From Bacteroidetes bacterium UBA7662 (GTDB lineage Bacteria > Bacteroidota > Bacteroidia > UBA7662), in assembly GCA_002483345.1 (NCBI GenBank), contig DLHS01000005.1:1-64000 (forward strand): DNA of 64,000 bases, in the 5' to 3' direction. Positions 1-7,906 of the stretch are shown in pieces. Each line of letters opens with the position of its first letter. The first letter of the stretch is position 1. The position numbers were made by a program, and so were the translations under genes. Under the pieces are notes generated by a model, which was not told the origin of the DNA, did no database searches, and was given only the letters and a program-made list of their open reading frames with translations.

Positions 1-143
1 ATGGTATAGCCTACTCGACCTGACCGTTTGTGATATGCCTTCTTCGGCACGGGGCTTTGATGGTATAGCCTACTCAACCTGACAGTTTGTGATGTGCCAT
101 CTGCGGCACGGGGCTTTGATGGCATAGTTTACTCGACCTGACA
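1..143. repeat. 59-bp tandem repeat at window edge
   Basis: Copies begin at 1, 60 and 119 (the last is partial), each opening with ATGGYATAG followed by TACTCRACCTGAC. The first two copies differ at only a few positions. A 13-bp inverted copy of ACTCGACCTGACA (131-143) returns at 202-214, so the right edge can fold into a hairpin. The array probably continues to the left of the window. Function unknown. Confidence 0.85.
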
Positions 144-308
144 CCTCTGAGGGTGTACGTGTTTAATAGGGTAGTTCTTATAAGTGAAAATCCCGTAAGG
201 CTGTCAGGTCGAGTAGCTTATCATTTTGCCCCCAGGCAAAATAATAAGCGTATCGAGACCGGGCAGCCCTGGTATTATCTCTTATCACGCAATCTTTTAA
301 GTGATGCC

Positions 309-653
309 ATGATTCCTGTAAAAAGTGCTTTTATTCGGGCAATGAAGCGCTATTGTGTCTATTTCCTTGAGTGTAGTGATGGCACCGTATATACCGGCGT
401 AACCAGTCAATTGCACGTCCGGTTATGGCGACATCAGCATGCTTACTACCCTGGTTCCTATACGGCTTCCAGGTTACCGGTAACTTTGCTGGGGTATGTT
501 GAATTCCAGTGGATTCAGGATGCCATTAAATTTGAAAAAAAGGCTCAATGTTGGTCTGCTGCCAAAAAGCGGGCTTTGGCTGCAGGTAAGCTGGAGGAGT
601 TGAAAAGACTATCAAAAAAGAAATTCCGAAAAAAAATACCTTCGAACAGTTAA
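309..653 (+). CDS. GIY-YIG nuclease superfamily protein (YhbQ/UPF0213-like)
   Basis: Small single-domain member of the GIY-YIG endonuclease superfamily. The N-terminal half reads YCVYFLECSDGTVYTGVT, with the paired Y-V-Y...Y-T-G strands, then an Arg in the helix (RLWRHQ) and a downstream Glu (KFEKK). These are the usual catalytic positions. The C-terminus is Lys-rich. Full members are ~90-110 aa, so ATG 309 or the in-frame ATG 342 (directly before KRYCVYF) is the likely start; the open frame reaches further up but lacks domain sequence. It is the only plus-strand gene in the left 29 kb and meets the M24 peptidase tail to tail with a 4-bp overlap. The cellular role of this subfamily is not established. 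Confidence 0.8.
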   Translation: MIPVKSAFIRAMKRYCVYFLECSDGTVYTGVTSQLHVRLWRHQHAYYPGSYTASRLPVTLLGYVEFQWIQDAIKFEKKAQCWSAAKKRALAAGKLEELKRLSKKKFRKKIPSNS

Positions 654-1324
654 GTCAGCAACTGCTCAAAAAAGCCGCCTATCTGCCTTTCCCGGTCTAC
701 AAAATGGATTTCCAGTATCCATTCCCTTTTGTTCCCGTTCACATCAGGTAAAAACATATCATTCTGGTTTTCCGGGTGAACGTATAGCCCGTAATTTTTA
801 GGCTCCAGCCGTTCGTGGGGGAAATGCCCTATCAGATGGCCGCCCAGTTGTCCGCCATAGGTGTAGCCGTATTGTTGAGCCAGTTCCTGCAGATAATGCC
901 AATATGCTGCGCCCGTGAGCGCGGTATGCCCGTCAAACCAGGCCTTCGCTTCGTGCCAGGCCGACTCAATATCCTTTTTCAGTTTGTGCTTATGCGGGTC
1001 GGAGCCAATCACATAAGTCCGGCCAAAATCTGCTTCCCAGTCTTCGAGTATCGGTCCGAAATCCAAAAACAAAATGTCATCTTCCTGAAGCATTAAATCA
1101 GGCGGATTTTCATCATAAGGCAGCAGCGTATTGGCCCCGCTCCGCACAATACGCTTGTGCCAGTATTTTTTTATCCCGAAAAGCGCATCGGCCAGTTTGA
1201 AAATTTCCTCATTCAGCTCGCTTTCGGATTTTCCGGGTTTAATCAACTGACCTTCTTCCAGGGTGTTGAATAATTGCTGCGCCATCTTTTCCGCGTGCAT
1301 TAGTTTTGATTTTACTTCATTCAT
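650..1324 (-). CDS. M24 family metallopeptidase (Xaa-Pro aminopeptidase-like)
   Basis: Pita-bread fold metallopeptidase of family M24, single domain, ~224 aa. The five metal-ligand positions can be followed in order: Asp in FLDFGP, Asp in DWEADFGRTY, His in GGHLIGHFPHE, Glu in ILEIHF and a final Glu in GGFFEQLL. No signal peptide, so probably cytoplasmic and acting on peptides or a small amidino/proline compound. The ATG at 1324 (MNEVKSKLM) is preferred, because upstream in-frame sequence has no family similarity and runs into a GCTAACG core resembling a decayed attC site at ~1382-1390. It is the distal gene of the minus-strand array. Confidence 0.85.
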   Translation of the reverse strand: MNEVKSKLMHAEKMAQQLFNTLEEGQLIKPGKSESELNEEIFKLADALFGIKKYWHKRIVRSGANTLLPYDENPPDLMLQEDDILFLDFGPILEDWEADFGRTYVIGSDPHKHKLKKDIESAWHEAKAWFDGHTALTGAAYWHYLQELAQQYGYTYGGQLGGHLIGHFPHERLEPKNYGLYVHPENQNDMFLPDVNGNKREWILEIHFVDRERQIGGFFEQLLT

Positions 1325-1415
1325 TTTTAACTTTTTTGGGTGAAGTGGTTTCTTGACAGCAGAGCGTTTCGGTACGATGAGCGCTAACGCCTGTCTGCTG
1401 TTCACGCTTCTTTTT

Positions 1416-1931
1416 TCAGGCTCTTTTCAGTTCCCATTTCCAAATAAGGCCATCGTCCGGATCATTGATTTCTTCCATTTTCTTAAAGCCACATTTTTGC
1501 AGGACTTTGGTTGAAGGGTTTTCTTGTCCGAGTGTATGCGCCAGGATCGATTTTACGCGCTTGTCTTTAAAAGCATGCTCAATCAGTCCTTGTGTCATTT
1601 CGGTGGCAAGGCCACGATTTCGGTAGGTAGAGGCAATCTCATAACCAAGTTCCACTGTTCCGTCATCTGCCGGCTTGCCTTTGTAGCCACCGCTTCCTAT
1701 GATTTTGTTGTCCTGTCTGTGAATGGGGAAATAGGTCCACCAACCCCTTTCTGATTCACTTTCTGAAAGTCTGTCAAACGAATACTGCAAGGCTCCGATA
1801 CCGAATTCAGTCCAGTTCTCCTGAACGGTTACCCCTAATTTTTCCGCCAGATTTTTATCACCTGCTATGGCTTCTTGCAAGATTTCAGCGTCACATTGAA
1901 TAAGTCTTAAGTTTTCTGTTTCTATGGTCAT
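1416..1931 (-). CDS. GNAT family N-acetyltransferase (RimJ/RimL type)
   Basis: 171-aa acetyltransferase of the RimJ/RimL group. It starts with the usual ETENLRLIQ strand, has the acetyl-CoA motif A region ELGYEIASTYRNRGLATEMT (beta-bulge then R-N-R-G-L-A), and ends with the late strand/helix VLQKCGFKKMEE. It should transfer acetyl from acetyl-CoA to a protein N-terminus or small molecule; the substrate cannot be read from sequence. It stands alone as one unit of the same-direction array, with a decayed copy of the promoter-like repeat core ~75-86 bp upstream of its ATG. Confidence 0.85.
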   Translation of the reverse strand: MTIETENLRLIQCDAEILQEAIAGDKNLAEKLGVTVQENWTEFGIGALQYSFDRLSESESERGWWTYFPIHRQDNKIIGSGGYKGKPADDGTVELGYEIASTYRNRGLATEMTQGLIEHAFKDKRVKSILAHTLGQENPSTKVLQKCGFKKMEEINDPDDGLIWKWELKRA

Positions 1932-1959
1932 TTGTTTCCTGCAGTTTATTTCTGTTGTC

Positions 1960-2065
1960 CTTTAGCCTGACTGCTCCGGCCGGCCGTCTAAAGCTCTGGT
2001 TCTGATTCTGGTCTAAGCCAATTCCGGGCTTTTTGAAGGCAGGTAATCCGGGATAAGCCAGAAGA
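1960..2065 (-). repeat. Decayed copy of the terminator/promoter repeat (core half only)
   Basis: Aligns with the proximal half of the repeat family seen intact at 19421-19687: CTGATTCTGGTCTAAGCCAA then TTCCGGGCTTTT on the plus strand. The TTATATTAG core has drifted to TTAGACCAG on the minus strand. It lies 75-86 bp upstream of the GNAT start at 1931, the same relation as in better copies. Confidence 0.6.
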
Positions 2066-2148
2066 TGTTGTAAAAATCCCATGGACGTTAACGAACGCAT
2101 AGTAATCCGGTATGGACCGGCAAGGTTTGCAAATGAAGTCCCTGTGTT

Positions 2149-3099
2149 TCAGATATTATGCGAGGCAGTCTTCCTGTAATCAGTTTCAATGATCTGATTT
2201 ATACCAGCCTCGTATGAAGTAGGCTGGTAGTTAAACTCTTTTTCAAATTTACTGCTGTCAAAAACATAGTCCCGGTCGTACTGATATAACATTTCGACGG
2301 ATTCTTTCATTACAGGCACAAATAACCCAATCAATCGAACCATAAATTTCGATGCTACCCGGTACCTGGGTTTTACACCCATTTTTTTTGCAACCAGCTC
2401 AACCCATTCTTTTCCTGACATAGGGTCTGATGCGGTGGGTAGGTGCCATATCTGGCCATAGGCTTTTTCTGTATTCCCCAACAAGGCTGTAGCCCTGCCT
2501 GCATCCGGTGTAAAAGTAAAGGAATGCCTGAAGGTGTCGTTTGCCAGCCAATTTGCAGTTTTACCATTGCTCAATGGTTTAAAAACGGTTTCTGTTAAAA
2601 CACTCACATTTTTAACGGAAGGTCCGTAAAAGTCAGCCGAACGGGCAATCAAAGCTTTTACTTTTCCCGTTTTAGCTTTTTCCATGATCATTTTAGCAAT
2701 TTGTGCCCTTATTTCTCCTTTTTTGCTCGGTGGATTAACAGCTGTGTTTTCTTTCATCGGATTGAGATTATCCTTGTCGTACATATAGACATTATCGAAA
2801 AAAACCACCTTGCAACCTTCATTTTCACAAACAATCAGCAGGTTTTTAATGAATTCCGGCCATTTTTCCTTCCATATTTTATAGCTGTAGGGAAACCCAA
2901 CCGTTACATAAACGATTGCTGAACCTTTTATGGCTTTTCCCAATTCGCCGGGATTGAGCAGATCGGCTGCAAAAAGTTCGTCTGTATCATTTACGCGTTG
3001 AGGCTCTCGACTCACCAGTCTGATTTCATCCGTGTATTGCTTCAGTGCTTTCGCTAATTCAATTCCGATTGCTCCGCCTGCGCCTAATATTGTTTGCAT
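2149..3099 (-). CDS. NAD-dependent epimerase/dehydratase family protein
   Basis: Atypical/extended short-chain dehydrogenase, 316 aa, Rossmann fold. The N-terminal dinucleotide motif is ILGAGGAIGIELAKAL (G-x-G-G-x-x-G type). FFDNVYMY is the strand leading into the catalytic region and ARSADFYGPSV matches the substrate-loop region of isomerase-like SDRs. The classical YxxxK is not clear (KKGEIRAQIAKMI in that place), so it may be a non-canonical NAD(P)-binding reductase or epimerase. Downstream of the upstream T9SS gene only 45 bp remain, holding a lone CGCTAACAGCGG core, so the separating site there is truncated. Confidence 0.8.
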   Translation of the reverse strand: MQTILGAGGAIGIELAKALKQYTDEIRLVSREPQRVNDTDELFAADLLNPGELGKAIKGSAIVYVTVGFPYSYKIWKEKWPEFIKNLLIVCENEGCKVVFFDNVYMYDKDNLNPMKENTAVNPPSKKGEIRAQIAKMIMEKAKTGKVKALIARSADFYGPSVKNVSVLTETVFKPLSNGKTANWLANDTFRHSFTFTPDAGRATALLGNTEKAYGQIWHLPTASDPMSGKEWVELVAKKMGVKPRYRVASKFMVRLIGLFVPVMKESVEMLYQYDRDYVFDSSKFEKEFNYQPTSYEAGINQIIETDYRKTASHNI

Positions 3100-3144
3100 T
3101 TAACTCGTTTTAAATTATCGCTAACAGCGGTTCCGGGCAGGTTT

Positions 3145-3996
3145 TTATTCATAAACTACTTTTTGTGTGTAGTATGCTTCGCCATCCCTGACGACAATCA
3201 GGTAAATGCCTTTTACCTGGTTGGATAAGTCAACCGCTGCTTTATTTATGGTATTATCAACAACAGAGACGTTTTGAACTAACTGTCCCAGGATATTTAA
3301 GACCTGGATAGATGTTGGTTTACCGGAATAATCCAGGTAAAATTTGCCGTCTTTTGTCGGATTGGGGTAAACAGACAGATTCTTATGATTACCTGATTCA
3401 TTTAATCCGACCGTACTCCCGCTTATCGCGATATTGTCAAAATATACAGTCAGCCATTTTGAACTACAATCTGTGTTTCTGTACCGTATGGCTAAATAAC
3501 TCAGTCCGTTTGAGGGCGGTAATGTTATATCTGATTTAATCCTGTATGTATCATCTGCCAGGTATTCGTTACCTCTGAAATCAATTAAAAGTGTCTTACT
3601 CGTAGCTGCTGCCGGGTCTGGTGAACCATTCAACAAATAAACCGCAACCGTATCACCTATGTCGGGCACAGAAAAGCCTGTAAATTTATATCTGATGGAA
3701 TCTAATTTGCCGCCATTGGTTATAGAAAACCCTGGTGATACAAACCAGTTATCAGTCAGTGTAATGCCTGTTGAAGGAGAGAAGTCGTGGCCAATACAAT
3801 TGGGATCTGAATAGGCATTAGTACTTCTATATTCCCAATGACTAAATTGCGTTGCGGCCGTTTTGTACTCCACCCAATCATTTTGTTGTTGAGAATTGTC
3901 AAACCCTGAATAATAAGGCAATGTGACTTGGGCTTTTAATTGGGCGCTCAAAACCAGCGCGAGACCAAATGTTGCAAAAAAGGTATTTCTTTTCAT
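3145..3996 (-). CDS. Secreted T9SS type A sorting-domain protein
   Basis: 283-aa exported protein. Residues 1-22 form a signal peptide (MKRNTFFATFGLALVLSAQL...). The middle domain begins LPYYSGFDNSQQQNDW, and LTDNWFVSPGF resembles the choice-of-anchor J/cleaved-adhesin beta-sandwich. The last ~80 residues are a T9SS type A sorting domain (SVYPNPTKDGKFYLDY ... ILGQLVQNV ... GIYLIVVRDG). It should be moved across the outer membrane and attached to the surface or released. Ligand unknown. As cargo of an apparent cassette array it would only function in a T9SS-bearing host. Confidence 0.85.
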   Translation of the reverse strand: MKRNTFFATFGLALVLSAQLKAQVTLPYYSGFDNSQQQNDWVEYKTAATQFSHWEYRSTNAYSDPNCIGHDFSPSTGITLTDNWFVSPGFSITNGGKLDSIRYKFTGFSVPDIGDTVAVYLLNGSPDPAAATSKTLLIDFRGNEYLADDTYRIKSDITLPPSNGLSYLAIRYRNTDCSSKWLTVYFDNIAISGSTVGLNESGNHKNLSVYPNPTKDGKFYLDYSGKPTSIQVLNILGQLVQNVSVVDNTINKAAVDLSNQVKGIYLIVVRDGEAYYTQKVVYE

Positions 3997-4023
3997 CTTT
4001 ATATTTTTAAGTGTTTGTTGTTT

Positions 4024-4584
4024 CTATTCGTATACCGGCTTATAGTAAAGGATTACCGCTCCACCACTAAAGGTTTTAGTCTTGAGGAGTTTAAGAGCCG
4101 TTCTGTCGTTTATATTTTCAAACAGGGGCAAACCGCTCCCTGCTATAACAGGGTGAACACAAAGTTGTAATTCGTCAAGCAGCCTGAGATTCATCAGCTG
4201 TATGATTAAACTCCGGCTGCCTGCAAAAATGTCTTTTTCCCCGGCATTACCGGATTGTTTGCGGGCTAAAACTTCTTCCTTCAGACCATGGTTTGCCAGA
4301 CTGGCGCTTTCCCAGTCAAGACTGTCAAGCTTATGAGAAAAAACAAGCTTAGGCACCTGATCCATGGCCTGAGCAAAGTCGTCCATCGATTTTTCACCGG
4401 AAGGATTTTTTACAAGCGATTGCCAGAATCCCATGAGTTCATAGGTTATTCTGCCATACAGAATCACATCCGCCTCCCTTAACAGTTCGGCATAATGCAG
4501 GTGTATTTCCTCATCCGGCTGCATTCCCGTATGATCGCAAAATCCGTCCAGCGTCATGTTGATAGCAGCGATTACCTTTCTCAT
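4024..4584 (-). CDS. Dihydrofolate reductase family protein (RibD C-terminal-like)
   Basis: 186-aa member of the RibD-C/DHFR-like reductase family. Key segments are the first strand and loop VIAAINMTLDGFCD, the cofactor-site ADVILYGRITYELMGFW, the strand KLVFSHKLDSLDW, and the late DELQLCVHPVIAGSGLPLF typical of these proteins. They bind NADPH, but true dihydrofolate reductase activity is unproven for most. It should not be called folA/dfr. Upstream lies a full-length copy of the terminator/promoter repeat with its core 81-93 bp before the ATG. A second member of this family occurs at 7287-7898. Confidence 0.85.
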   Translation of the reverse strand: MRKVIAAINMTLDGFCDHTGMQPDEEIHLHYAELLREADVILYGRITYELMGFWQSLVKNPSGEKSMDDFAQAMDQVPKLVFSHKLDSLDWESASLANHGLKEEVLARKQSGNAGEKDIFAGSRSLIIQLMNLRLLDELQLCVHPVIAGSGLPLFENINDRTALKLLKTKTFSGGAVILYYKPVYE

Positions 4585-4638
4585 AGCCTTCTTTCGTTGT
4601 CATTCAGGGTTGGTTATGTAAGGAGATACAGCCTGCCA

Positions 4639-4860
4639 AAGGCAGTCCGTAAAACCCCACATCCGATTCTAATATAAACTAATTCCGGGCTATGTAAGCA
4701 CAGGTAATTTGGGGAAGCATAGTGGTTACTTTTGGGAATGTGTTTGCTGCTGAGGGATCCTGGCTGTATTTCGACCCTGAATACCCAAAACAAAAATTCC
4801 CGTCAAAGAGCGGGAACAGTTGATATTCGCAAAATGTGACAATTTTTAGACAGTTTAACT
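4639..4860 (-). repeat. Full-length inverted-repeat element with terminator and promoter-like core
   Basis: ~220-bp element. The left end is GGCAGTCCGTAAAACCC; the right end TTTTTAGACAGTTTAAC is its imperfect inverted copy. Inside, from the gene-proximal side, are the core CGATTCTAATATAAACTAA (minus strand TTATATTAG-like), a GGGCTATGT...TTGGGGAAGC block, and a hairpin with an A-run (plus) at 4792-4816. Copies with the same order lie at 19421-19687 and 22009-22231. No coding capacity. Confidence 0.75.
4797..4816 (-). terminator. Rho-independent terminator-like hairpin inside repeat
   Basis: On the minus strand the stem TTCCCG/CGGGAA with an 8-nt loop is followed by TTTTTGTTTT. The equivalent stem at 19623-19643 is TTCCTGT/ACAGGAA, so pair 5 has changed from C-G to T-A while still pairing. 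This would end transcription arriving from the upstream unit. Confidence 0.6.
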
Positions 4861-4903
4861 TTTCCGGACTTTGCGTTCGGGCAGGTTTCGGAGTACAAAG
4901 CTG

Positions 4904-4996
4904 TCAATAAACACTATGATCAAAAATGTATTTCATGTCTTTAGGATAAAGTCCTGTGAGCAGTAGTCTGTTTGTCTCAAGTTTTGTAAGGTTCAT
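4904..4996 (-). pseudogene. Truncated GNAT N-acetyltransferase (first 30 codons)
   Basis: An ATG at 4996 opens a 30-codon frame with LTKLETNRLLLTGLYPKDM, the characteristic first strand and loop of RimJ/RimL-type GNATs (KLET-x-RL-L pattern). The frame then hits TGA where the sequence changes abruptly into the loop and left arm of an attC-like site (CTTTGCGTTCGGGCAGG on the plus strand). The gene body and one half of its site seem to have been lost in one deletion. A promoter-like repeat core sits 55-68 bp upstream, as for intact neighbours. Confidence 0.6.
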
Positions 4997-5029
4997 TTTG
5001 TCTTTTTACAGGGACTGTTGGTGTCGATC

Positions 5030-5165
5030 CGGCTGAAAACGCCCGTTGCTGATTCTAAGATAAGTCAATTTCAAACTTTGAGGAAGGCGCAATACCGGTA
5101 CGTCAAAAATCAGAAATCAGTCTTTGGGGGAGTACGCAACTGCCGCCGCTGTTAGCCGCATATAG
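5030..5165 (-). repeat. Promoter-like repeat core and attC R''-type remnant
   Basis: CCGGCTGAAAACGCCCGTTG followed by CTGATTCTAAGATAAGTCAA forms a sub-type of the core shared with 12390-12430. Its minus-strand TTATCTTAG box lies 55-68 bp before the GNAT fragment start. At 5150-5162 CCGCTGTTAGCCGC (minus GCGGCTAACAGCGG) is the core that would begin the attC-like site of the YdeI gene. The whole gene-poor stretch 4585-5170 is thus two nested repeat remnants plus one gene fragment. Confidence 0.55.
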
Positions 5166-5170
5166 CTTTT

Positions 5171-5752
5171 CTATCGCAAGTGTTTCGGCTTAAGATGCTG
5201 CCCTGCACTTTCTGCAATTTCATCCACGCGTTTTTGCCGGGTTTCCGGCCGTTTGGCCAGGACAATCCAGGCTAACATCATTTTTCTGACCGATTTACTC
5301 AGACTTAGAAAATAGTCCTTTGAACCTTTATGTTTTTTGAACGCTTTTTCCAGGTCGGCGGGAATCAGGAGTTCTTCAACCTCGTCCAGAATAGTCCAGG
5401 ATCCGTTTTGTTTTGCGGTTTCAAGGCTTTTGTAACCCGCTTTGGTCATTCGCCCGCCGTCGATGAGTTGCTGAACTTTTGCTTTGTTGATTTTTGACCA
5501 GATGCTGTTCGGTTTACGTTTGCAGAAATACTGCCTAAACGAGAAATCGTCAATCGTTTTTGCTGTGCTGTCAATCCATCCGAAACAAAGTGCTTCATCC
5601 ACGGCCTCACTCCAGCTAAGCGAGGGAATCCCGGTAGATGCCTTGTAATAAACAAGCCAGACAGCCTGTTTGTCGTGATGATTTTTTTCCAACCATTGCC
5701 GCCAGGCAGCCGGGCTATCGGGATAATAGGTTTCAGTTTCCTCTTTAGACAT
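5171..5752 (-). CDS. YdeI/OmpD-associated family protein
   Basis: ~193-aa member of the YdeI/OmpD-associated (bacteriocin-protection, YdeI) family. Signature pieces are AAWRQWLEKNHHDKQAVWL near the start, SWSEAVDEALCFGWIDS in the first third (the hallmark EAL-C-GWIDS), then RKPNSIWSKINKAKVQQL and the late RKMMLAWIVLAKRPETRQKR. In E. coli a relative has been linked to polymyxin/peptide resistance, but the biochemistry is unknown. The start is set at the ATG of MSKEETETYYPDS; earlier Met codons (5758, 5785) are possible. Single unit of the array. Confidence 0.85.
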   Translation of the reverse strand: MSKEETETYYPDSPAAWRQWLEKNHHDKQAVWLVYYKASTGIPSLSWSEAVDEALCFGWIDSTAKTIDDFSFRQYFCKRKPNSIWSKINKAKVQQLIDGGRMTKAGYKSLETAKQNGSWTILDEVEELLIPADLEKAFKKHKGSKDYFLSLSKSVRKMMLAWIVLAKRPETRQKRVDEIAESAGQHLKPKHLR

Positions 5753-5893
5753 TGCCATGGGGCACCTTTTTTTGATTTCAGCCATGCAAGGCATGGATTC
5801 CCGTAAACTTATACCTGACAACTGACAACAGTATGTCAAGAGTCAGCGGAAATTAGTGGTATGGACCAAAATATTCCTGTAAAGGCAACAGAT

Positions 5894-6397
5894 TCACCAC
5901 TCCATTATTACGTCTCTTCGTCCAAGAATTTCAGGCAATATCCATGAGCCTGAGGTTGGAATATTTTTACGCTTATCATTCATAGTTCCGTTTGAATGTC
6001 CGTTGCATTGTAAAACCAGATATTCTTCCTGTGCCAAAACAGATGTGTACGCAAGTTTGGCTCTCTGTTCCGCTTCTATATTGACGTAATGCCGCTCTAA
6101 CAGTATTTCCAGGGCAACTAACAGTTCTGATTGTGATATTACAAAGGTGGTATCGGGTGGAAAGCAGTTGTGATGAATACCCGAAAAGGTTGAGTAAAGA
6201 TGTTTTCCTTGCCTTTGAATGGTGTTTAATGCATCAAAGGCGCTCTGTTGTGCTGTTGTCAGCTCTTGTAATGGATCTGAATTCTGAATGGCTTTCGGGG
6301 ATACAAACCCACTTGATTCTTGTCCTTTTTCAACTTTTTCGTTGCTTAATGAGCATGAAAAACAAACAAGAAGTAAACAAAATGTAATTAGTCGCAT
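5894..6397 (-). CDS. Hypothetical lipoprotein
   Basis: 167 aa. It begins MRLITFCLLLVCFSCSLSN, a lipoprotein signal peptide with the lipobox Cys at residue 15. The rest is polar with predicted helices (ELTTAQQSAFDALNTIQRQG; SELLVALEILLERHYVN) and no recognised domain. Two further cysteines (HHNCFPP, VLQCNGH) could form a disulfide in the periplasm. No repeat core was recognised directly upstream, so it may be co-transcribed with the Arr gene 106 bp ahead of it. Confidence 0.65.
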   Translation of the reverse strand: MRLITFCLLLVCFSCSLSNEKVEKGQESSGFVSPKAIQNSDPLQELTTAQQSAFDALNTIQRQGKHLYSTFSGIHHNCFPPDTTFVISQSELLVALEILLERHYVNIEAEQRAKLAYTSVLAQEEYLVLQCNGHSNGTMNDKRKNIPTSGSWILPEILGRRDVIMEW

Positions 6398-6503
6398 GGG
6401 GGTGGGTTTTATTTCAAATATTGAGATAGTCCGTTAATGGTAGCGATGGGGTCAGCTGTTTTCATCACTGCCCATGCTAACAATCTTTCCTGGGCAGGCG
6501 AAA

Positions 6504-7247
6504 TCAATTAATGATCTCCCCTTTGTTTTCGGCTAATTTTTCACGCCATTTTTTGAGTTCATCGGGGGTCTGTCTCACCCAATCCGTTATTTCACCAACG
6601 ATTTTTAAGGGTGTTTCTGAGCGATAGGAGCGCGTGGGGTTCCCTGGAAATTTTTTGTCTGTAACATTCGGGTCATTTTCAAAACTCCCTGTCGGTTCAA
6701 CGATATACACCCGTTCACGGCCATCGCCATTTGCCAATGCAGCTGCAAGCCCTGCTCCGTTAAGCAGGGCTGTAAAATAAATGTGATTCATTTTGAGATC
6801 AGCTTTATAGTTGGAATTGCCCCCGGCTGTCAGCAAATCGCCAACCTGCAAAGCTGCTTTGGTTCCATGATAAAAGGGGCCTTTGTCAGTCGGCTTATCC
6901 TTAAAAAAGGTGGCTAATTCATAATTCTTTTTTGCCAGCCCGGGTTTGTTTAACGCCTCCTGGCATTGGGCAATGTTCAAGTACAGAGAAGGGAATGCAC
7001 TCTTAACAGCGTCGTTATTTATTCTTAAAGCGAACTGCAGAGCTATTTCAAGCCAGTTTAGTTTATCGGAAACATTTTTTTGATGCCGGGCCACATAATG
7101 AGCAGCAAGAAATTTTTCAAAGTCGTTTGTCGCTTCTTTCCAGGCCTGAAGAAATAGCCTGTCTGCTTCTGCAGCCTTGCCGTTTTCTTCTAAGCCTATG
7201 CCCTGAATACAAAGTTTCACAACATTGTTATGGGGGTTGAATTCCAT
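6504..7247 (-). CDS. arr: NAD(+)-rifampin ADP-ribosyltransferase with N-terminal TPR-like domain
   Basis: 247 aa. The C-terminal half (from ~residue 117) is a complete Arr domain: GPFYHGTKAALQVGDLLTAG, NHIYFTALLNGAGLAAALA, VYIVEPTGSFENDPNVTDKK and FPGNPTRSYRSETPLKIVGE align segment by segment with the integron-borne Arr-2/Arr-3 proteins, including the His-Gly and the late Asp region. Arr inactivates rifamycins by ADP-ribosylation of the 23-hydroxyl. The first ~115 residues are an additional helical, TPR-like domain (EADRLFLQAWKEATNDFEKF ... LYLNIAQCQEALNKPGLAKK) absent from the ~150-aa clinical Arr. Resistance in this host is inferred, not shown. Confidence 0.9.
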   Translation of the reverse strand: MEFNPHNNVVKLCIQGIGLEENGKAAEADRLFLQAWKEATNDFEKFLAAHYVARHQKNVSDKLNWLEIALQFALRINNDAVKSAFPSLYLNIAQCQEALNKPGLAKKNYELATFFKDKPTDKGPFYHGTKAALQVGDLLTAGGNSNYKADLKMNHIYFTALLNGAGLAAALANGDGRERVYIVEPTGSFENDPNVTDKKFPGNPTRSYRSETPLKIVGEITDWVRQTPDELKKWREKLAENKGEIIN

Positions 7248-7286
7248 TTTCTGATTAGTTAGCGGTTAAATGGGGTACTATCAGTT

Positions 7287-7898
7287 TTACTTCAAAACAT
7301 GGTATCTGATGTGTGTCACGACGTTGGTTCCCCTTACTTCAGTTGGCTCAAGCCTGAGATTCGGTACATTTTCAAAAAGTTGCGAACCAGCGCCAATCGT
7401 GACCGGAACGATATGTAACCACAATTCATCTATTAGACCGGCAGCCAGGTACTGATTGACCGTATTGGCTCCTCCCATAATCTTTACATTCCGATTTCCA
7501 GCCGCTTGCACCGCCTGTCTCAGGGCCGATTCAATGCCATCGGTTACAAAGTGAAATACGGTTCCGCCTTCCATGGCTATAGGTGCACGTTCATGGTGGG
7601 TGAGCACAAAAACAGGAGCATGATACGGAGGATTGTCGCCCCACCAACCTTTCCATTCGGGTTGGCTTCTTCTGTCTTTAGGTCCAAACATATTACTGCC
7701 GATTATATAGGCACCTGCATCAAGAATAGCCTCTATTTCCTGCTTATGGTTGTGCTTTTCCGGTTCAGAGAACATCCAACGATCCAGTAAGTCTGCATCG
7801 AAATTATCGCCGAATGGTTTTTCAAAGCTTTGATTATAGCCGGCCGTATATCCATCCAGAGAAATTGTCAGCCCGCTTGTTACTAAAGGCTTTTTCAT
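7287..7898 (-). CDS. Dihydrofolate reductase family protein (RibD C-terminal-like)
   Basis: 203-aa RibD-C/DHFR-like reductase, longer than and distinct from the one at 4024-4584. Segments: SGLTISLDGYTAGYNQSFEK at the N-terminus, AGAYIIGSNMFGP in the cofactor region, APVFVLTHHERAPI, VKIMGGANTVNQYLAAGLID (G-G-A nucleotide contact) and DELWLHIVPVTIGAGSQLFE. Likely NADPH-dependent, substrate unknown. It ends the same small unit as the MarR gene 8 bp upstream, so the regulator probably controls it. Confidence 0.85.
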   Translation of the reverse strand: MKKPLVTSGLTISLDGYTAGYNQSFEKPFGDNFDADLLDRWMFSEPEKHNHKQEIEAILDAGAYIIGSNMFGPKDRRSQPEWKGWWGDNPPYHAPVFVLTHHERAPIAMEGGTVFHFVTDGIESALRQAVQAAGNRNVKIMGGANTVNQYLAAGLIDELWLHIVPVTIGAGSQLFENVPNLRLEPTEVRGTNVVTHIRYHVLK

Positions 7899-7906
7899 AT
7901 CGTTTT

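Noticed and set aside
1..143. Possible CRISPR array at the left edge
   Set aside because: Repeat period is 59 bp with no unique spacers between identical repeats; it is a plain tandem repeat.
4024..7898. Trimethoprim-resistance dfr genes
   Set aside because: Both proteins belong to the RibD C-terminal-like family, not to DfrA/DfrB; calling them resistance genes is not justified.
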